Assembly (NCBI GenBank): GCA_937899715.1
Contig: CALCNX010000050.1
Coordinates: 62,001-126,000, forward strand
From: an uncultured bacterium
GTDB taxonomy: Bacteria > Bacteroidota > Ignavibacteria > Kapaibacteriales > UBA4661
DNA: 64,000 bases
Direction of reading: 5' to 3'
The translations under genes were made by a program, and so were the position numbers. Below, one piece after another: positions 19,257 through 29,060 of this stretch. The notes below the pieces were generated by a model. That model did no database searches. It was not told where the DNA came from and saw nothing but the letters and a program-made list of their open reading frames with translations. Within the stretch, counting starts at the first letter, position 1, and each line of letters starts with the position of its first letter.

Positions 19257-20540
19257 TTATTTTTCGTTTACTTGAAGTTTTGATAATTCAGCAATAACAA
19301 CAAGAAGGCTTTCCTTCATGGCTTCTTCAAATGCTTCTATGTTTCCACCCAGAAAATTCAAATTGGGCTTTATTCCATTGAGAATTCTTCTTGCTTCCTC
19401 TTCGGACTGGTATGGCATCAGAAAACCGTGACCTGCATTAGGGAAATCCTTATAAATCAATGTGTTGTTTTTATCACTACGCCGATTCTTGATTTCTGTA
19501 GCCATTTTGCTTGAGGGCCAGACTTGGTCTTTACCTCCTGAGAGAAGAATAATCGTGCCTTTTATTTTTTCAACGGGAATAACGGCATCTTGATTCACAG
19601 GTTTTTCCAAAGCACCCAGATAAAAATTGATGACCGGAAAATATCCCCGTGAATAGTCATATTTCAAAAAAGGATATGGTTTGCTATTTTTCAGCCAGCT
19701 TGATTTGACGCTGCTATAATCGGCTCGGTTAATACCCTGCCATACAGCATGGCTCGGAGAAGCCGCCACCAAGAGTTTCAGTGCCGGGTTATCCGCTGCA
19801 AGTAATAAAGCTGCTTCTGTACCTTTTGACATAGAAATAACACCAAGTTTATTAGCATTAACTCCTTGAAATGTTTTCACGGAATCAAACGCTGCTTGAA
19901 AATATTCCAGAGGAATTTCTTCAAGTTGTTTCGGCAGCCCTTCTACGCCAAAATACGCTAATGCCATAACACCGAAGCCTTTACTGTTAAGAATTTTTGC
20001 CCATTGTTGTCCATAATTTTTTCCACCTTCAGAGCCGCCAATGACTAAAACTGCCGGAAAATTTGTGCTTCCTTGAGGAGGGTACCAATCATAAACAATT
20101 TTTTGCCGATTACTTTCTTGGCAAAATACTCCGGCGGCACTTATTACCAAAAGGATAAGTACCGTTGCTGATGGTCGTATCAATTTGCCACGAAAAGAAA
20201 GACCGAAATACACCGATGACCAAAACCAGTAGAAAACAGCCAAAAGTATATGCCCGGGCAGAAGAAGGAAAAGAGTTGACTGACCTAATGACCACGTAAT
20301 AGTAAATGGCATGAGAGCGTACAAAACACCTAAACCAATGAACTGTCGCTGTGAAAGCAATGTCCTTACCGCCAAAACGGAAACAGCACCAGCTCCTACC
20401 ACACACCATATTACCCAACTCCAAGCACTTTCTAATAAGAAGGCTACCTGATGACCGTCGCCAAGCCAACAAACACTGAGAGAGAAAGCGGCAAATATCG
20501 CAAAACCAAATGCGCAACGTGAAAACAATAAGCTGTTCAT
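19257..20540 (-). CDS. Membrane-anchored BAAT/dienelactone-type alpha/beta hydrolase
   Basis: The protein has 427 residues. The first 135 residues hold four or five transmembrane helices. The rest is an alpha/beta hydrolase with the acyl-CoA thioesterase/BAAT C-terminal fold. The likely triad is Ser238 in SMSKG (a variant nucleophile elbow), Asp338 in GGKDQVW and His371 in AGHGF. GGSEGGKNYG near residue 165 is the oxyanion-type glycine loop of the family. The catalytic part probably faces the periplasm. Codons are more A/T-rich than in the neighbours, hinting at transfer. It precedes the LuxR gene by 18 bp in a two-gene unit. The substrate is unknown. Confidence 0.85.
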   Translation of the reverse strand: MNSLLFSRCAFGFAIFAAFSLSVCWLGDGHQVAFLLESAWSWVIWCVVGAGAVSVLAVRTLLSQRQFIGLGVLYALMPFTITWSLGQSTLFLLLPGHILLAVFYWFWSSVYFGLSFRGKLIRPSATVLILLVISAAGVFCQESNRQKIVYDWYPPQGSTNFPAVLVIGGSEGGKNYGQQWAKILNSKGFGVMALAYFGVEGLPKQLEEIPLEYFQAAFDSVKTFQGVNANKLGVISMSKGTEAALLLAADNPALKLLVAASPSHAVWQGINRADYSSVKSSWLKNSKPYPFLKYDYSRGYFPVINFYLGALEKPVNQDAVIPVEKIKGTIILLSGGKDQVWPSSKMATEIKNRRSDKNNTLIYKDFPNAGHGFLMPYQSEEEARRILNGIKPNLNFLGGNIEAFEEAMKESLLVVIAELSKLQVNEK

Positions 20541-20894
20541 AGCTTTTTCCTTTGAAGGTGATACAAAAAGTGAAAAAAAAATTGTAGCACCAATCTACAT
20601 ATTGACAAGTCTTTGCGCTAGATGGAGACGGTTGGAAAAAGAGTGGATTCGGGGGGTGGAATATTTCTCCACCCTATTAAAAATCCATGAAAAAGCCCTT
20701 AATGTGGTAATCGTTCCGGCGTAGGAGAAAGTAGGCAAAAAAAAACGGTTTTGTCCAAGTCCCCTTGTTGACAAAACCGCTTCAGGGTTGTAATGAGAGA
20801 TAGTCGAAAACTTTCATCAGAATATCATAGACTGTTGTCATATTTTCTGTTTACAACTTACACAAGGGCAGATTAAAACCATGTTAAAATTGCG
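20541..20894. other. Intergenic region with two hairpins
   Basis: About 350 bp between the BAAT-like gene and the histidine-kinase gene, both leftward. It holds the kinase terminator (20746-20779) and a second hairpin, GGGTGGA (20654-20660) with TCCACCC (20668-20674), which lacks a T-run. I see no gene here. Confidence 0.6.
20737..20779 (-). terminator. Rho-independent terminator of the two-component operon
   Basis: CGGTTTTGTC (20746-20755) and GACAAAACCG (20770-20779) form a perfect 10-bp stem. An A-run at 20737-20745 becomes a T-tract when read leftward. It lies about 115 bases past the kinase stop. Confidence 0.85.
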
Positions 20895-22313
20895 TTAAAT
20901 GCTACCTTGAATGCGAGGAAGCATTATTGTCACGATTGTACCTGCATTGAGAGTGCTTTTGAGAGAAATTGTTCCGTCGTGTTGGGTAATAATTGTTTTC
21001 ACAAGTGCGAGTCCAATACCTGTTCCGGGTATATCGTATGTACGCTCGGAGCGTACAAACGGCTCGAAGACGCGCTCTTGCTCCTCCTCAGCAATCCCGA
21101 TGCCAAAGTCTTCTACGGTGAGACGCGCATATTGCCTAGTCTGCGTGATACCAAAACCTATACTAACCATGATGCTTGTTTCATTCGCGGAGTATTTTAG
21201 TGCGTTTTCGATGATGTTTTGTACTGCCACACGCATCAGTTCAGCATTGCAACGAATATAGATGGGCGCTTCGTTTTCTCCGACAAAATTTTCAAAATTA
21301 ACATGAATTGTTCGCCCCGTAAACCGCTTCTGTACATGGTCGAGCGCCTCAAAGACAATCTCTGCGAACTCAATGTTTTCTTGCGAAATCGCCGAGACCC
21401 CCGATTCGGCACGGGCGAGCAGGAGTAAGTCGTTGACCATCGTGCGGAGTTGCCGCGTATTGTCGAGGGTTTCCACAAGAGCAAATTTTGCACCATCGGG
21501 CAGCGATTCGTTCATCAGAGCCACTTCCAGCTCGCCTTCGGATGCGGTGAGCGGTGTGCGGAGTTCGTGCGAGGCATGAGCGATAAAATGCCTCTGCGCT
21601 GTAAATGTTCGTTCTAAACGGTCAAACATTCCATTGAAAGCGTGAGCCAGACGCGATATTTCATCATTTTTGTCTGCTTCTGGTATGCGCTTGTGTAAGT
21701 CGAAGGCAGAGATTTCCTCTGCAAGGCGCGTCATCACATCCACCGGCGCAAGCATCCTTCGCGCAAAGAGCCACCCCGCACCGAAGGAGAACAGAAGAAC
21801 ACCCACAATACCATATCCGAGAATACGACGCATATCCCGTAAGGTCTCCATACCTCGCTTATCTACTGCGCTGACGATAATCACAAATTCTTGGTTGTTG
21901 TCGTGGTATCGTTGATAGAGCGTGCGGTATTCTTTATCACCAATCTCCTGCGTAAAATGCAGTGAGCCCACCTTTTGCACGGCTTCTAAAGCAGACGGTA
22001 CAGAAGAAAAAAAGCGTGGTTCGCCTGCATCATTGCGAAAAAGAATTGTATTGTGGAAGTCCATGACGACAATGCGCTCTTCGGGCAGCTGCGAGACATC
22101 AAATTCCCTTTTAACGATATTATATTTGGCAGAATCCAATTTGTCTTCTTCCAGCACAATAACCGATGCAGTAATAGCGCGGCTGGTAAGAATAGCATCA
22201 AAATCCTGTTCAGCTTCAATGCTCATTCGCACATATGCAAAAATGGCAAACCCTGTCAAAATCAGGCTTACAAGCACCATAAAAAGCAGTGCGAGTTGGA
22301 AACGAATAGTCAT
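20895..22313 (-). CDS. Sensor histidine kinase, OmpR-partner type
   Basis: The protein has 472 residues from ATG at 22313, which has AGGAGA upstream; a longer frame starting at 22385 would overlap the regulator gene. TM1 is at about 7-28, a periplasmic region runs to about 160, and TM2 is at 167-186. HAMP follows (187-240). The HisKA motif ASHELRTPLT has the phospho-accepting His249. The C-terminal ATPase domain has ENALKYS (N-box), VEDFGIGI (G1) and GTGIGLALVK. It is the second gene of a regulator-kinase pair, 31 bp after the regulator. The stimulus is unknown. Confidence 0.95.
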   Translation of the reverse strand: MTIRFQLALLFMVLVSLILTGFAIFAYVRMSIEAEQDFDAILTSRAITASVIVLEEDKLDSAKYNIVKREFDVSQLPEERIVVMDFHNTILFRNDAGEPRFFSSVPSALEAVQKVGSLHFTQEIGDKEYRTLYQRYHDNNQEFVIIVSAVDKRGMETLRDMRRILGYGIVGVLLFSFGAGWLFARRMLAPVDVMTRLAEEISAFDLHKRIPEADKNDEISRLAHAFNGMFDRLERTFTAQRHFIAHASHELRTPLTASEGELEVALMNESLPDGAKFALVETLDNTRQLRTMVNDLLLLARAESGVSAISQENIEFAEIVFEALDHVQKRFTGRTIHVNFENFVGENEAPIYIRCNAELMRVAVQNIIENALKYSANETSIMVSIGFGITQTRQYARLTVEDFGIGIAEEEQERVFEPFVRSERTYDIPGTGIGLALVKTIITQHDGTISLKSTLNAGTIVTIMLPRIQGSI

Positions 22314-22344
22314 CGGTGCTCTTCTCCTATCGTCTTCGTTGAGA

Positions 22345-23031
22345 TCATTCTTCCTCCACACGCAGCACGTACCCCATCCCGACAACAGTGTGTATGAGTT
22401 TTGGCGAAAAATCTTTGTCTATTTTTTTTCGGAGAAAATTCACATATACATCTATCACGTTACTTTCGGTATCAAACGACAAGCCCCAGACAGACGAGGC
22501 AATATTCTGACGGGTAACGACTTTGTTCTTATTGCGCAGGAAGAACTCCAATAGCGCAAACTCTTTTGCCGAAAGCGCAATCTTCACACCAGCGCGAGTC
22601 ACGGTCTTCGCATCAAGATTCATAATGACATCAGCGTACTCAAGAGAATTGCCACGCTGAACATTTTTTCCACGATTTGCCAGCGCCCTCAATCGTGCTA
22701 TAAACTCACGGAATTCAAAAGGTTTTGTAAGGTAATCGTCAGCGCCTGCATCGAAACCGCGCACCTTGTCGTCGGTAGTGTCCAGTGCAGTCAGCATCAT
22801 TATCGGCACAGTAGGACGTTTTTTGCGAATAGCTTGGCAAAGAGCAAACCCATTCTTCTTGGGAAGCATTGCGTCTATTACAATCACATCGTACTCGGCA
22901 TCAGGGTCGAGCGCCAATTTTTCGCCTTCGTCGCCATCTCGTGCCAGCGTTACCGTATAGGACTGACCTTCCAAGCCTTTTTCGATAAAGCTAGCGACTT
23001 TTTTTTCGTCTTCAACAAGCAGAATGTGCAT
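22345..23031 (-). CDS. OmpR-family response regulator
   Basis: This 228-residue regulator has a receiver domain at about 1-120, with acidic residues E7-D8, phospho-acceptor Asp53 (VIDAML), Thr at LTALD and the Lys in LTKPF. A winged-helix DNA-binding domain follows (about 130-225), with KEFALLEFFLRN, TRQNIASSVW and the strand GMGYVLR. It is encoded immediately upstream of its histidine kinase. TAAATTTG at 23049-23042, 10 bases before the ATG, matches the -7 element, though the -33 box is poor. Targets are unknown; a role in envelope stress or metal response is common for the subfamily. Confidence 0.96.
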   Translation of the reverse strand: MHILLVEDEKKVASFIEKGLEGQSYTVTLARDGDEGEKLALDPDAEYDVIVIDAMLPKKNGFALCQAIRKKRPTVPIMMLTALDTTDDKVRGFDAGADDYLTKPFEFREFIARLRALANRGKNVQRGNSLEYADVIMNLDAKTVTRAGVKIALSAKEFALLEFFLRNKNKVVTRQNIASSVWGLSFDTESNVIDVYVNFLRKKIDKDFSPKLIHTVVGMGYVLRVEEE

Positions 23032-23041
23032 GAATTACTAT

Positions 23042-23049
23042 CAAATTTA
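23042..23049 (-). promoter_or_regulatory. Candidate -7 element for the two-component operon
   Basis: Read leftward this is TAAATTTG, matching TAnnTTTG, but only 10 bases separate it from the start codon, and no TTTG lies 19-21 bases upstream of it. Such a short leader would be unusual, so the assignment is weak. Confidence 0.3.
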
Positions 23050-23284
23050 GTACGGTAAAAAAAGAAGAATACACTTTTCAGTAATCCAAAGATACGGAGT
23101 TTTTGGGAGAGCAAAAACGTTTGAACACATTTATTTAACTGGACTTTAACGCTGTTTTAATATTATTTCGAGTAAGTTTATGGATGAAAAGATGGATTCA
23201 CTTGATTATACCACGCAATAGAACAAACATCCAAGAACGGACTTAATCCTTATCATTTCACCTAAACATCAATGAGGTGGTAAC

Positions 23285-23926
23285 ATGGAAACGAACCAGC
23301 TATATCGCTCCTATAGAAGTCGCACAGACACAGCCTTGATACTTTTTCTCGCGCTGATTGTAGCATCATGCATTACTTTACTCTCCTCCTGCACAACCCC
23401 TCTTCGTGTGAGCACTGAAAGAGATAGAACTGTAGCCTTTGAGCAGTACCGCACATTTGCTTGGCTTCAGCCGGAGCAAAAAGACTGGCAGAACAATATT
23501 TCCGCCCGCAATCAAGCCGAGATTATTCAAACTGCTGTTACCAAAGAACTTGAAATACGAGGTATGAGAGTTGACACGGCTACTCCCGACCTTCTTCTAC
23601 GCTATCAAAGGGGTATCCAGAACTATACCGGTTATCGCACCACGCCCGTCTATGGCTATGCTCCACCGATACCGTTTTTCTTTGGTAGAAGCCTCTGGTA
23701 CGGCGGTGGCGGTTATTATCCGATGTACAACCGTTCGTATCGTACCAATATTCGCGAAGGAACTTTGAATATAGAAGTCATCGACCGCAAAACAAATAAT
23801 GTGATTTGGCGCGGTCTCTCGGAAGAGCGCTTGTATAGCCGTGGCGGTATGAACGCGGACATTTCCTACATTATCCAAGTCATCTTCGAGCGCTATCCGC
23901 TGCGACCAATGGTGAGCGCAAAGTAA
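23285..23926 (+). CDS. DUF4136 lipoprotein
   Basis: This 213-residue exported protein has a hydrophobic segment followed by a lipobox-like LLSSC, so it is probably anchored as a lipoprotein. The DUF4136 core is visible from about residue 45: F-x-x-YRTFAWL near the start, TKELEIRGM, DLLLRYQRG and the final MNVE-like IEVIDRKTNNVIWRG. A Gly/Tyr-rich patch lies at about 140-155. AGGTGG seven bases before ATG is a good ribosome site. Family members have no assigned function. The gene is divergent from the two-component operon and could be one of its targets (inference). Confidence 0.9.
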   Translation: METNQLYRSYRSRTDTALILFLALIVASCITLLSSCTTPLRVSTERDRTVAFEQYRTFAWLQPEQKDWQNNISARNQAEIIQTAVTKELEIRGMRVDTATPDLLLRYQRGIQNYTGYRTTPVYGYAPPIPFFFGRSLWYGGGGYYPMYNRSYRTNIREGTLNIEVIDRKTNNVIWRGLSEERLYSRGGMNADISYIIQVIFERYPLRPMVSAK

Positions 23927-24019
23927 TATTTTTTCGAGTGCAAGCAATCCACTACGAAGCGTCAAGTCAAAATTCCAGCAACAACCTGCCAAATTCTTCA
24001 AAACTGCCCTCCAAAAACC

Positions 24020-27000
24020 ATGAGACACGAATCCAAGCCCATCTTTTTTAGCGCCACAGGTCGGCGCTGGAAAGCCTTCAAAGGCGTTACACGCCTGTTG
24101 GGTTTGTTTGTGGCAGTGGGTGTGGTGGTTGCAGCAATTGCCGTCGTTTACGACCCCTTTACATCGGAGACAAAAGGTGTTTTTCACCAAGCAAATGTGT
24201 ACCATGCGGTGTTGAACCCTGATAAAATCACGACATTTGCCACACCCGAAAACCGTGCTTTTCACAGCCTGCGTGCGCATTGGGGCAAGGACGCAGACGT
24301 TCAGTACCGATACAACCGCAAAACCAATCTCCAAGCGGCTTTACCTCGTTTTCAAGTAAAAGAGCAAGCGCAAATACGTGCTGCCTTCTACGTTAATTGG
24401 GATATTCGCTCATGGTATTCGCTGCGCAACCATATCGGAGAGTTGACAATGGTGCTGCCCGAATGGTTCTCACTAGCGGACTCCGTCAGTATTGCGGGTG
24501 GGCAGCACGTTCCCCCTGCGGATTCCCTCATCGCGAGTGATGTGGACGCGCGAGCACTGGCATATATACGCGAACACAACGTCGCAATCGTACCAATTTT
24601 GTCAAATTACGACGGTACAATCTTTAATGAAAGCCGCCTTCAGCAACACCTCGCAACGAAAGAACGCCGCGAACGCCTCGTACAGACTATTCTACGACTT
24701 CTTCAACGCTACGGCTTCGCAGGCATCAACATTGACTTTGAAAATTTGACGACGACTAAATCCCAAAACCTCGTCGCACTTTTTCAAGCAGAATTGTACG
24801 CCGCCTTGCACCCGATGAATTACCTTGTCACGCAAGACGTTGCGCCCTTTGACACCCACACGGCACAGTTTGCAACGCATAATGACTATCTTTTCCTGAT
24901 GGGATATGACCTACATTATTCCACAAGCGAACCGGGAGCGATTGCACCGATAAAATGGGTAGAAAGCGCATTAGACCAAGCCTGCCGCGTGACATCACCA
25001 CAAAAAATCATTCTCTGCCTTGCCGCTTACGGTTATGATTGGGCGAAAACACCCGAAGGGTTTGCCGAAGCTGAGGACGTGAGCTACGAAGAGGCAATCG
25101 TAACGGCGAAGGAATCGGAAGGCGTAATGGATTTCGACAACGACAACTACAACTTGCACTACACCTACGCCGACGACAATGATATTCCGCATGAAGTCTG
25201 GCTCACCGATGCCGCCACCGCCTTCAATACGATGCGCTCCGCCGCTAACGTAGGCACGGCAGGAGTAGCACTCTGGCGCTTGGGCGGCGAAGATGCTCGA
25301 TTGTGGAAATTTTTCAAGCTCTCCATGACGATGAACGATGCCAAGCGCCACGCACAAATCCTGAGCAGCATCGAAGAAATACCCGTCACCAGTGATGTGA
25401 ATTATAGCGGTGAAGGCGAAGTGCTGGATGTGGTCGCAACGCCGTCGAGTGGCTTCATTGACCTTGAGTATAATGCTGAAGAGGACATGATTAGCGAGGA
25501 GACCTACAAACGCTATCCATCGTCGTATTTCATTCGTAAATCGGGTAAGCCTGCGAATGAAAAAACTGTCGTTCTCACCTTCGATGATGGTCCGAGCGCA
25601 GAATATACGGGAAAAATTCTTGACATTTTGAAAGCGGAAAATGTACCTGCCACATTCTTCGTGATTGGTCTGAACGCGGAGCGCAATTTAGACGTTTTGA
25701 AACGCATCTACGATGAAGGTTACGAAATCGGCAATCATACTTTCACGCACCCGAATATCGCTGAGGTCTCCACAGAACGTGCGGCACTGGAGCTGAACGC
25801 CACGCAGCGCATTATTGAGTGCGTGACTGGGCATTCGACCGTGCTTTTTCGACCGCCGTACAATGCGGACTCCGAGCCGGAAACAATGGAAGAAGTCCTA
25901 CCCGTAGCACTCGCAAAGCAGCATAACTACTACACCGTCGGTGAATCCATCGACCCCTGCGACTGGCAAGAAAACATCAGCGCCGATACAATTCTTGCTC
26001 GCACCATTGCTGAGGAGCGCAACGGCACAATGATTCTGCTCCACGATGCCGGCGGCGACCGCACGGCAACGCTGGAGGCATTGCCACGCATTATTCGCTA
26101 TTTCAAAAGCAAGGGCTATACATTCACGACCGTCGCCGGACTGCTTGGCACGATGCGGGAAAATCTGATGCCGCAACTTGTTTCTTCTAACGACGTGCTG
26201 TTTTCGCGTATTAACTGGTTCAGTGCAGGCATCGTCTGGCGCGGCGGACGCTTGCTTCGCGCAATTTTCATTGTCGGTATTGTGCTCGGCATTGGGCGGA
26301 TGGCGACAATTATACTTCTCGCATGGCGGCAGCGCACCCAAGAACGCCACTTTGCTCCAAGCACGTGGAAGCCGCTTGTGAGCGTGATTGTACCGGCATA
26401 CAACGAAGAAGTCAATGCAGCTCGAACAGTTCATGCACTGCTCGCAAGTGATTACGCGCCCTTAGAAATTGTATTTGTTGATGACGGCTCCAGCGATGCG
26501 ACCTACAAGCACGTAGAAGCTCTATTCACGGGAAATAGCCGTGTAAGCGTTCTGACCAAACCAAATGGCGGCAAAGCCTCTGCGCTCAACTTCGGCATCG
26601 GGCGGGCAAAAGGAGAAATCGTCGTGTGCATTGATGCAGACACGCAGCTTGCGCCGGACGCAATTACGCGCTTAGTGGAGCAATTTGTAGATGATAGCGT
26701 TGGCGCGGTTGCCGGAAATGTACAGGTCGGCAATGCGCATAATATCTTAACGCGCTGGCAATCTATTGAATACACCGTTAGCCAAAATCTGGACAAACGG
26801 GCTTTTGCGCTCTTGGGCTGTATCATGGTCGTACCGGGCGCTATCGGTGCGTTCCGGCGCGAGGCGCTTATGAACGCAGGCAGCTTTGCTACCGATACAC
26901 TTGCCGAAGATTGTGATTTGACCATACGTCTCCTGAAAGAAGGCTACACTGTGCGCTCTGCTCAGGAGGCATTCGCCTACACTGAAGCCCCCGAAACTGC

Positions 27001-27466
27001 ACAAATGTTCTTCAAGCAACGTTTTCGCTGGTCGTTTGGTATTTTGCAAGCGCTCTGGAAACACCGCGAAGCCTTTTTGAACCCGCAGTACAAAGCGCTC
27101 GGCATGGTGGCACTGCCGCAGTCATTATTGTTTCAGTTTATGCTGCCGCTAATTGCTCCCGTGGCAGACATCATGCTGCTTGGCGGCTTGCTTTCGGGTG
27201 ACGTACAGCAGATTGGAACCTACTACGCGGCATTTTTGGCAGCAGAACTCTTCGCAGCTATTGTAGCATATAGCTTCGACGACGCAAAAATATTGTCGTT
27301 CTCTCAGGTGTGGTCTATGCTCTGGCTCTTCATGCTGCAACGCTTCGTGTATCGGTACATGATGTACGTGCCGCTTGTGCGATCGCTCCTCAGCGTCGTG
27401 CGGGGTACACTGGTCGGTTGGGGTGTGCTAAAGCGCATGGGTACGGTCGTGGTGGCGAAGGCGTGA
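24020..27466 (+). CDS. GH18 - NodB deacetylase - GT2 synthase fusion
   Basis: This 1148-residue membrane protein joins three enzymes. After TM1 (about 20-44) comes a GH18-like barrel (about 115-430) with the catalytic-type motif NIDFE ending in Glu241. A CE4/NodB deacetylase follows (about 515-720) with TFDDGP (520-525), metal-site HTFTH (573-577) and RPPYNAD. After a helix at about 745-770 comes a processive GT2 (about 785-1010) with DAD at 872-874, ED at 963-964 and QRFRW at 1000-1004, then several C-terminal helices. The GT2 resembles PgaC/chitin/hyaluronan synthases, and NodB plus GH18 resemble PgaB. It probably makes, deacetylates and trims an exported N-acetylglucosamine-type polymer (inference). 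The architecture occurs in other Bacteroidota but I know of no characterised member. Confidence 0.92.
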   Translation: MRHESKPIFFSATGRRWKAFKGVTRLLGLFVAVGVVVAAIAVVYDPFTSETKGVFHQANVYHAVLNPDKITTFATPENRAFHSLRAHWGKDADVQYRYNRKTNLQAALPRFQVKEQAQIRAAFYVNWDIRSWYSLRNHIGELTMVLPEWFSLADSVSIAGGQHVPPADSLIASDVDARALAYIREHNVAIVPILSNYDGTIFNESRLQQHLATKERRERLVQTILRLLQRYGFAGINIDFENLTTTKSQNLVALFQAELYAALHPMNYLVTQDVAPFDTHTAQFATHNDYLFLMGYDLHYSTSEPGAIAPIKWVESALDQACRVTSPQKIILCLAAYGYDWAKTPEGFAEAEDVSYEEAIVTAKESEGVMDFDNDNYNLHYTYADDNDIPHEVWLTDAATAFNTMRSAANVGTAGVALWRLGGEDARLWKFFKLSMTMNDAKRHAQILSSIEEIPVTSDVNYSGEGEVLDVVATPSSGFIDLEYNAEEDMISEETYKRYPSSYFIRKSGKPANEKTVVLTFDDGPSAEYTGKILDILKAENVPATFFVIGLNAERNLDVLKRIYDEGYEIGNHTFTHPNIAEVSTERAALELNATQRIIECVTGHSTVLFRPPYNADSEPETMEEVLPVALAKQHNYYTVGESIDPCDWQENISADTILARTIAEERNGTMILLHDAGGDRTATLEALPRIIRYFKSKGYTFTTVAGLLGTMRENLMPQLVSSNDVLFSRINWFSAGIVWRGGRLLRAIFIVGIVLGIGRMATIILLAWRQRTQERHFAPSTWKPLVSVIVPAYNEEVNAARTVHALLASDYAPLEIVFVDDGSSDATYKHVEALFTGNSRVSVLTKPNGGKASALNFGIGRAKGEIVVCIDADTQLAPDAITRLVEQFVDDSVGAVAGNVQVGNAHNILTRWQSIEYTVSQNLDKRAFALLGCIMVVPGAIGAFRREALMNAGSFATDTLAEDCDLTIRLLKEGYTVRSAQEAFAYTEAPETAQMFFKQRFRWSFGILQALWKHREAFLNPQYKALGMVALPQSLLFQFMLPLIAPVADIMLLGGLLSGDVQQIGTYYAAFLAAELFAAIVAYSFDDAKILSFSQVWSMLWLFMLQRFVYRYMMYVPLVRSLLSVVRGTLVGWGVLKRMGTVVVAKA

Positions 27467-27487
27467 GCAAATGGACTATCCAAAACA

Positions 27488-29050
27488 CTAAACAGAGGAA
27501 AAAACAACACCCAGCATCTCAATAAGCCCGCTCGCCGTCAATGTTTGCTGACTGTACGTCTGCGCATAGACATCCCCTGCGCGTCCGTGAATGTATGCGC
27601 CAAGCGCGGCGGCTTCGAGTGTCTCTGCGCCAAGCGCTTTGCCTTGTGCCAACAGCGCCCCGATAATTCCCGCCAACACATCGCCACTTCCGGCAGTCGC
27701 CATGCCCGCATTACCGCTCATGTTCCAATAGGAAAGCGCACCATTGCTAACGATGGTAGGAACGTTTTTAAGCAGCAACGTGCATCCAAGTACGGAAGCC
27801 CATTCAGAAGCAAGCGCTTGTGCGGTTTCAGGTAAATGTTCGTAAGCGCAGCCTGTCAGCCGCGCAAATTCGCCTCTGTGCGGCGTGAGTATGATATTCG
27901 GACGAAGTGAAAGATAGCCACCACTATCCAAACGTACTGCTCGCAAGCCGTCTGCATCAAGTACGACGGGCTTTTCAGGCGGAATGAGCGTAAGCAAATC
28001 TCGCACCACATCAAGCGTTTCCTCATCGGAACCGAGTCCCGGACCAATCACGAATGCCGTGTTTTTCTCAATAGCTTCTCGCAAGAGCGGCAGAGCGGAG
28101 CGAGTTATCACGCCACGTTCATCAACAGGGAGCGAATGAGTCATTACCTCCAATTTTGTTATGGGATGAATCGTGGGCGAATACAACCGAACTAATCCGG
28201 CACCCGCAGCAATACAAGCATTTGCGGCAAGCGCCGGAGCACCTGCCATTGCTGCTGTGCCGCCAATTATGCCTACGCTCCCAAAATCATGCTTGGTAGC
28301 ACGGCGCAGGCGTTTGCCTAGAAGCCGCACAATATCACTATCTTCCATAACCCGCACCGAGGCTTGCTTTTCAATAAATGCTTCAGGTATGCCGATAGGC
28401 ACAGTTCGTATTTCGCCGTAAACATCGGGCGCATCGTTCAGCAGCAAACCTGTTTTGAGCGCAGCCATCGTTATCGTGTAATCAGCACGAAAGCAATCCG
28501 GGTGCGCCTTTCCGGTCTCTGCGTTCAGCCCCGTCGGAATATCAACGGCGATTGACAATGTTCTTGCCGATTTATTCTCTCTGATACTATGAAGAATATC
28601 CGCCACAATACCGCGCACATTCTCACTTCCACCATTGCCGATGAGCGTATCCACGAGGCAATCCGCTTCCATGTCCACGCCTTGCAGCGCCTCCGGCGAG
28701 GAAATATGCTGCGTGTGAATACCGTGCGATTGCAACAACGTAAAATTCACCCGGGTCTCGGCGCTCATTTTCTCCACTGCACCCGTCCAGTACACACGCA
28801 CATCCGCACGATGTGAGAAATGACGCGCCAGCACAAAACCGTCACCGCCGTTGTTGCCGGAGCCGCAGAGAAAAATGATTCGCGGGCGCACGATACGATA
28901 CCGTTTGCAATGTTCATCCAAAAGCACACCCACCACCTCAGAAGCGGCACAGGCAGCGTCTTCCATAAGAATTGCGGGCGGAATACCAAGCGTTTCTATG
29001 GCGTAAGCATCGGAAGCACGCATCTGCGCGGGTGTGAGGACATAACGCAT
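27488..29050 (-). CDS. nnr: Bifunctional NAD(P)H-hydrate epimerase/dehydratase
   Basis: This 520-residue enzyme repairs hydrated NAD(P)H. The N-terminal half is a YjeF_N epimerase with DAACAASE, the GSGNNGGDGFVLARH nucleotide loop and VDIPTGLNAETG. The C-terminal half is an ADP-dependent NAD(P)HX dehydratase with PRHGEFARL-like TPHRGEFARL, GPGLGSDEE, VVLDADG and GNAGMATAGSGDVLAG containing the catalytic Asp region. It converges with the GH18 fusion gene, only 21 bp apart. The alpha/beta hydrolase gene lies just upstream, 10 bp away, so the two may share a transcript. Confidence 0.96.
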   Translation of the reverse strand: MRYVLTPAQMRASDAYAIETLGIPPAILMEDAACAASEVVGVLLDEHCKRYRIVRPRIIFLCGSGNNGGDGFVLARHFSHRADVRVYWTGAVEKMSAETRVNFTLLQSHGIHTQHISSPEALQGVDMEADCLVDTLIGNGGSENVRGIVADILHSIRENKSARTLSIAVDIPTGLNAETGKAHPDCFRADYTITMAALKTGLLLNDAPDVYGEIRTVPIGIPEAFIEKQASVRVMEDSDIVRLLGKRLRRATKHDFGSVGIIGGTAAMAGAPALAANACIAAGAGLVRLYSPTIHPITKLEVMTHSLPVDERGVITRSALPLLREAIEKNTAFVIGPGLGSDEETLDVVRDLLTLIPPEKPVVLDADGLRAVRLDSGGYLSLRPNIILTPHRGEFARLTGCAYEHLPETAQALASEWASVLGCTLLLKNVPTIVSNGALSYWNMSGNAGMATAGSGDVLAGIIGALLAQGKALGAETLEAAALGAYIHGRAGDVYAQTYSQQTLTASGLIEMLGVVFSSV

Positions 29051-29060
29051 ACGTCAGGGG

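Noticed and set aside
23927..24019. Possible terminator between the DUF4136 gene and the fusion gene.
   Set aside because: No stable inverted repeat with T-run is visible, so the two genes may be co-transcribed.
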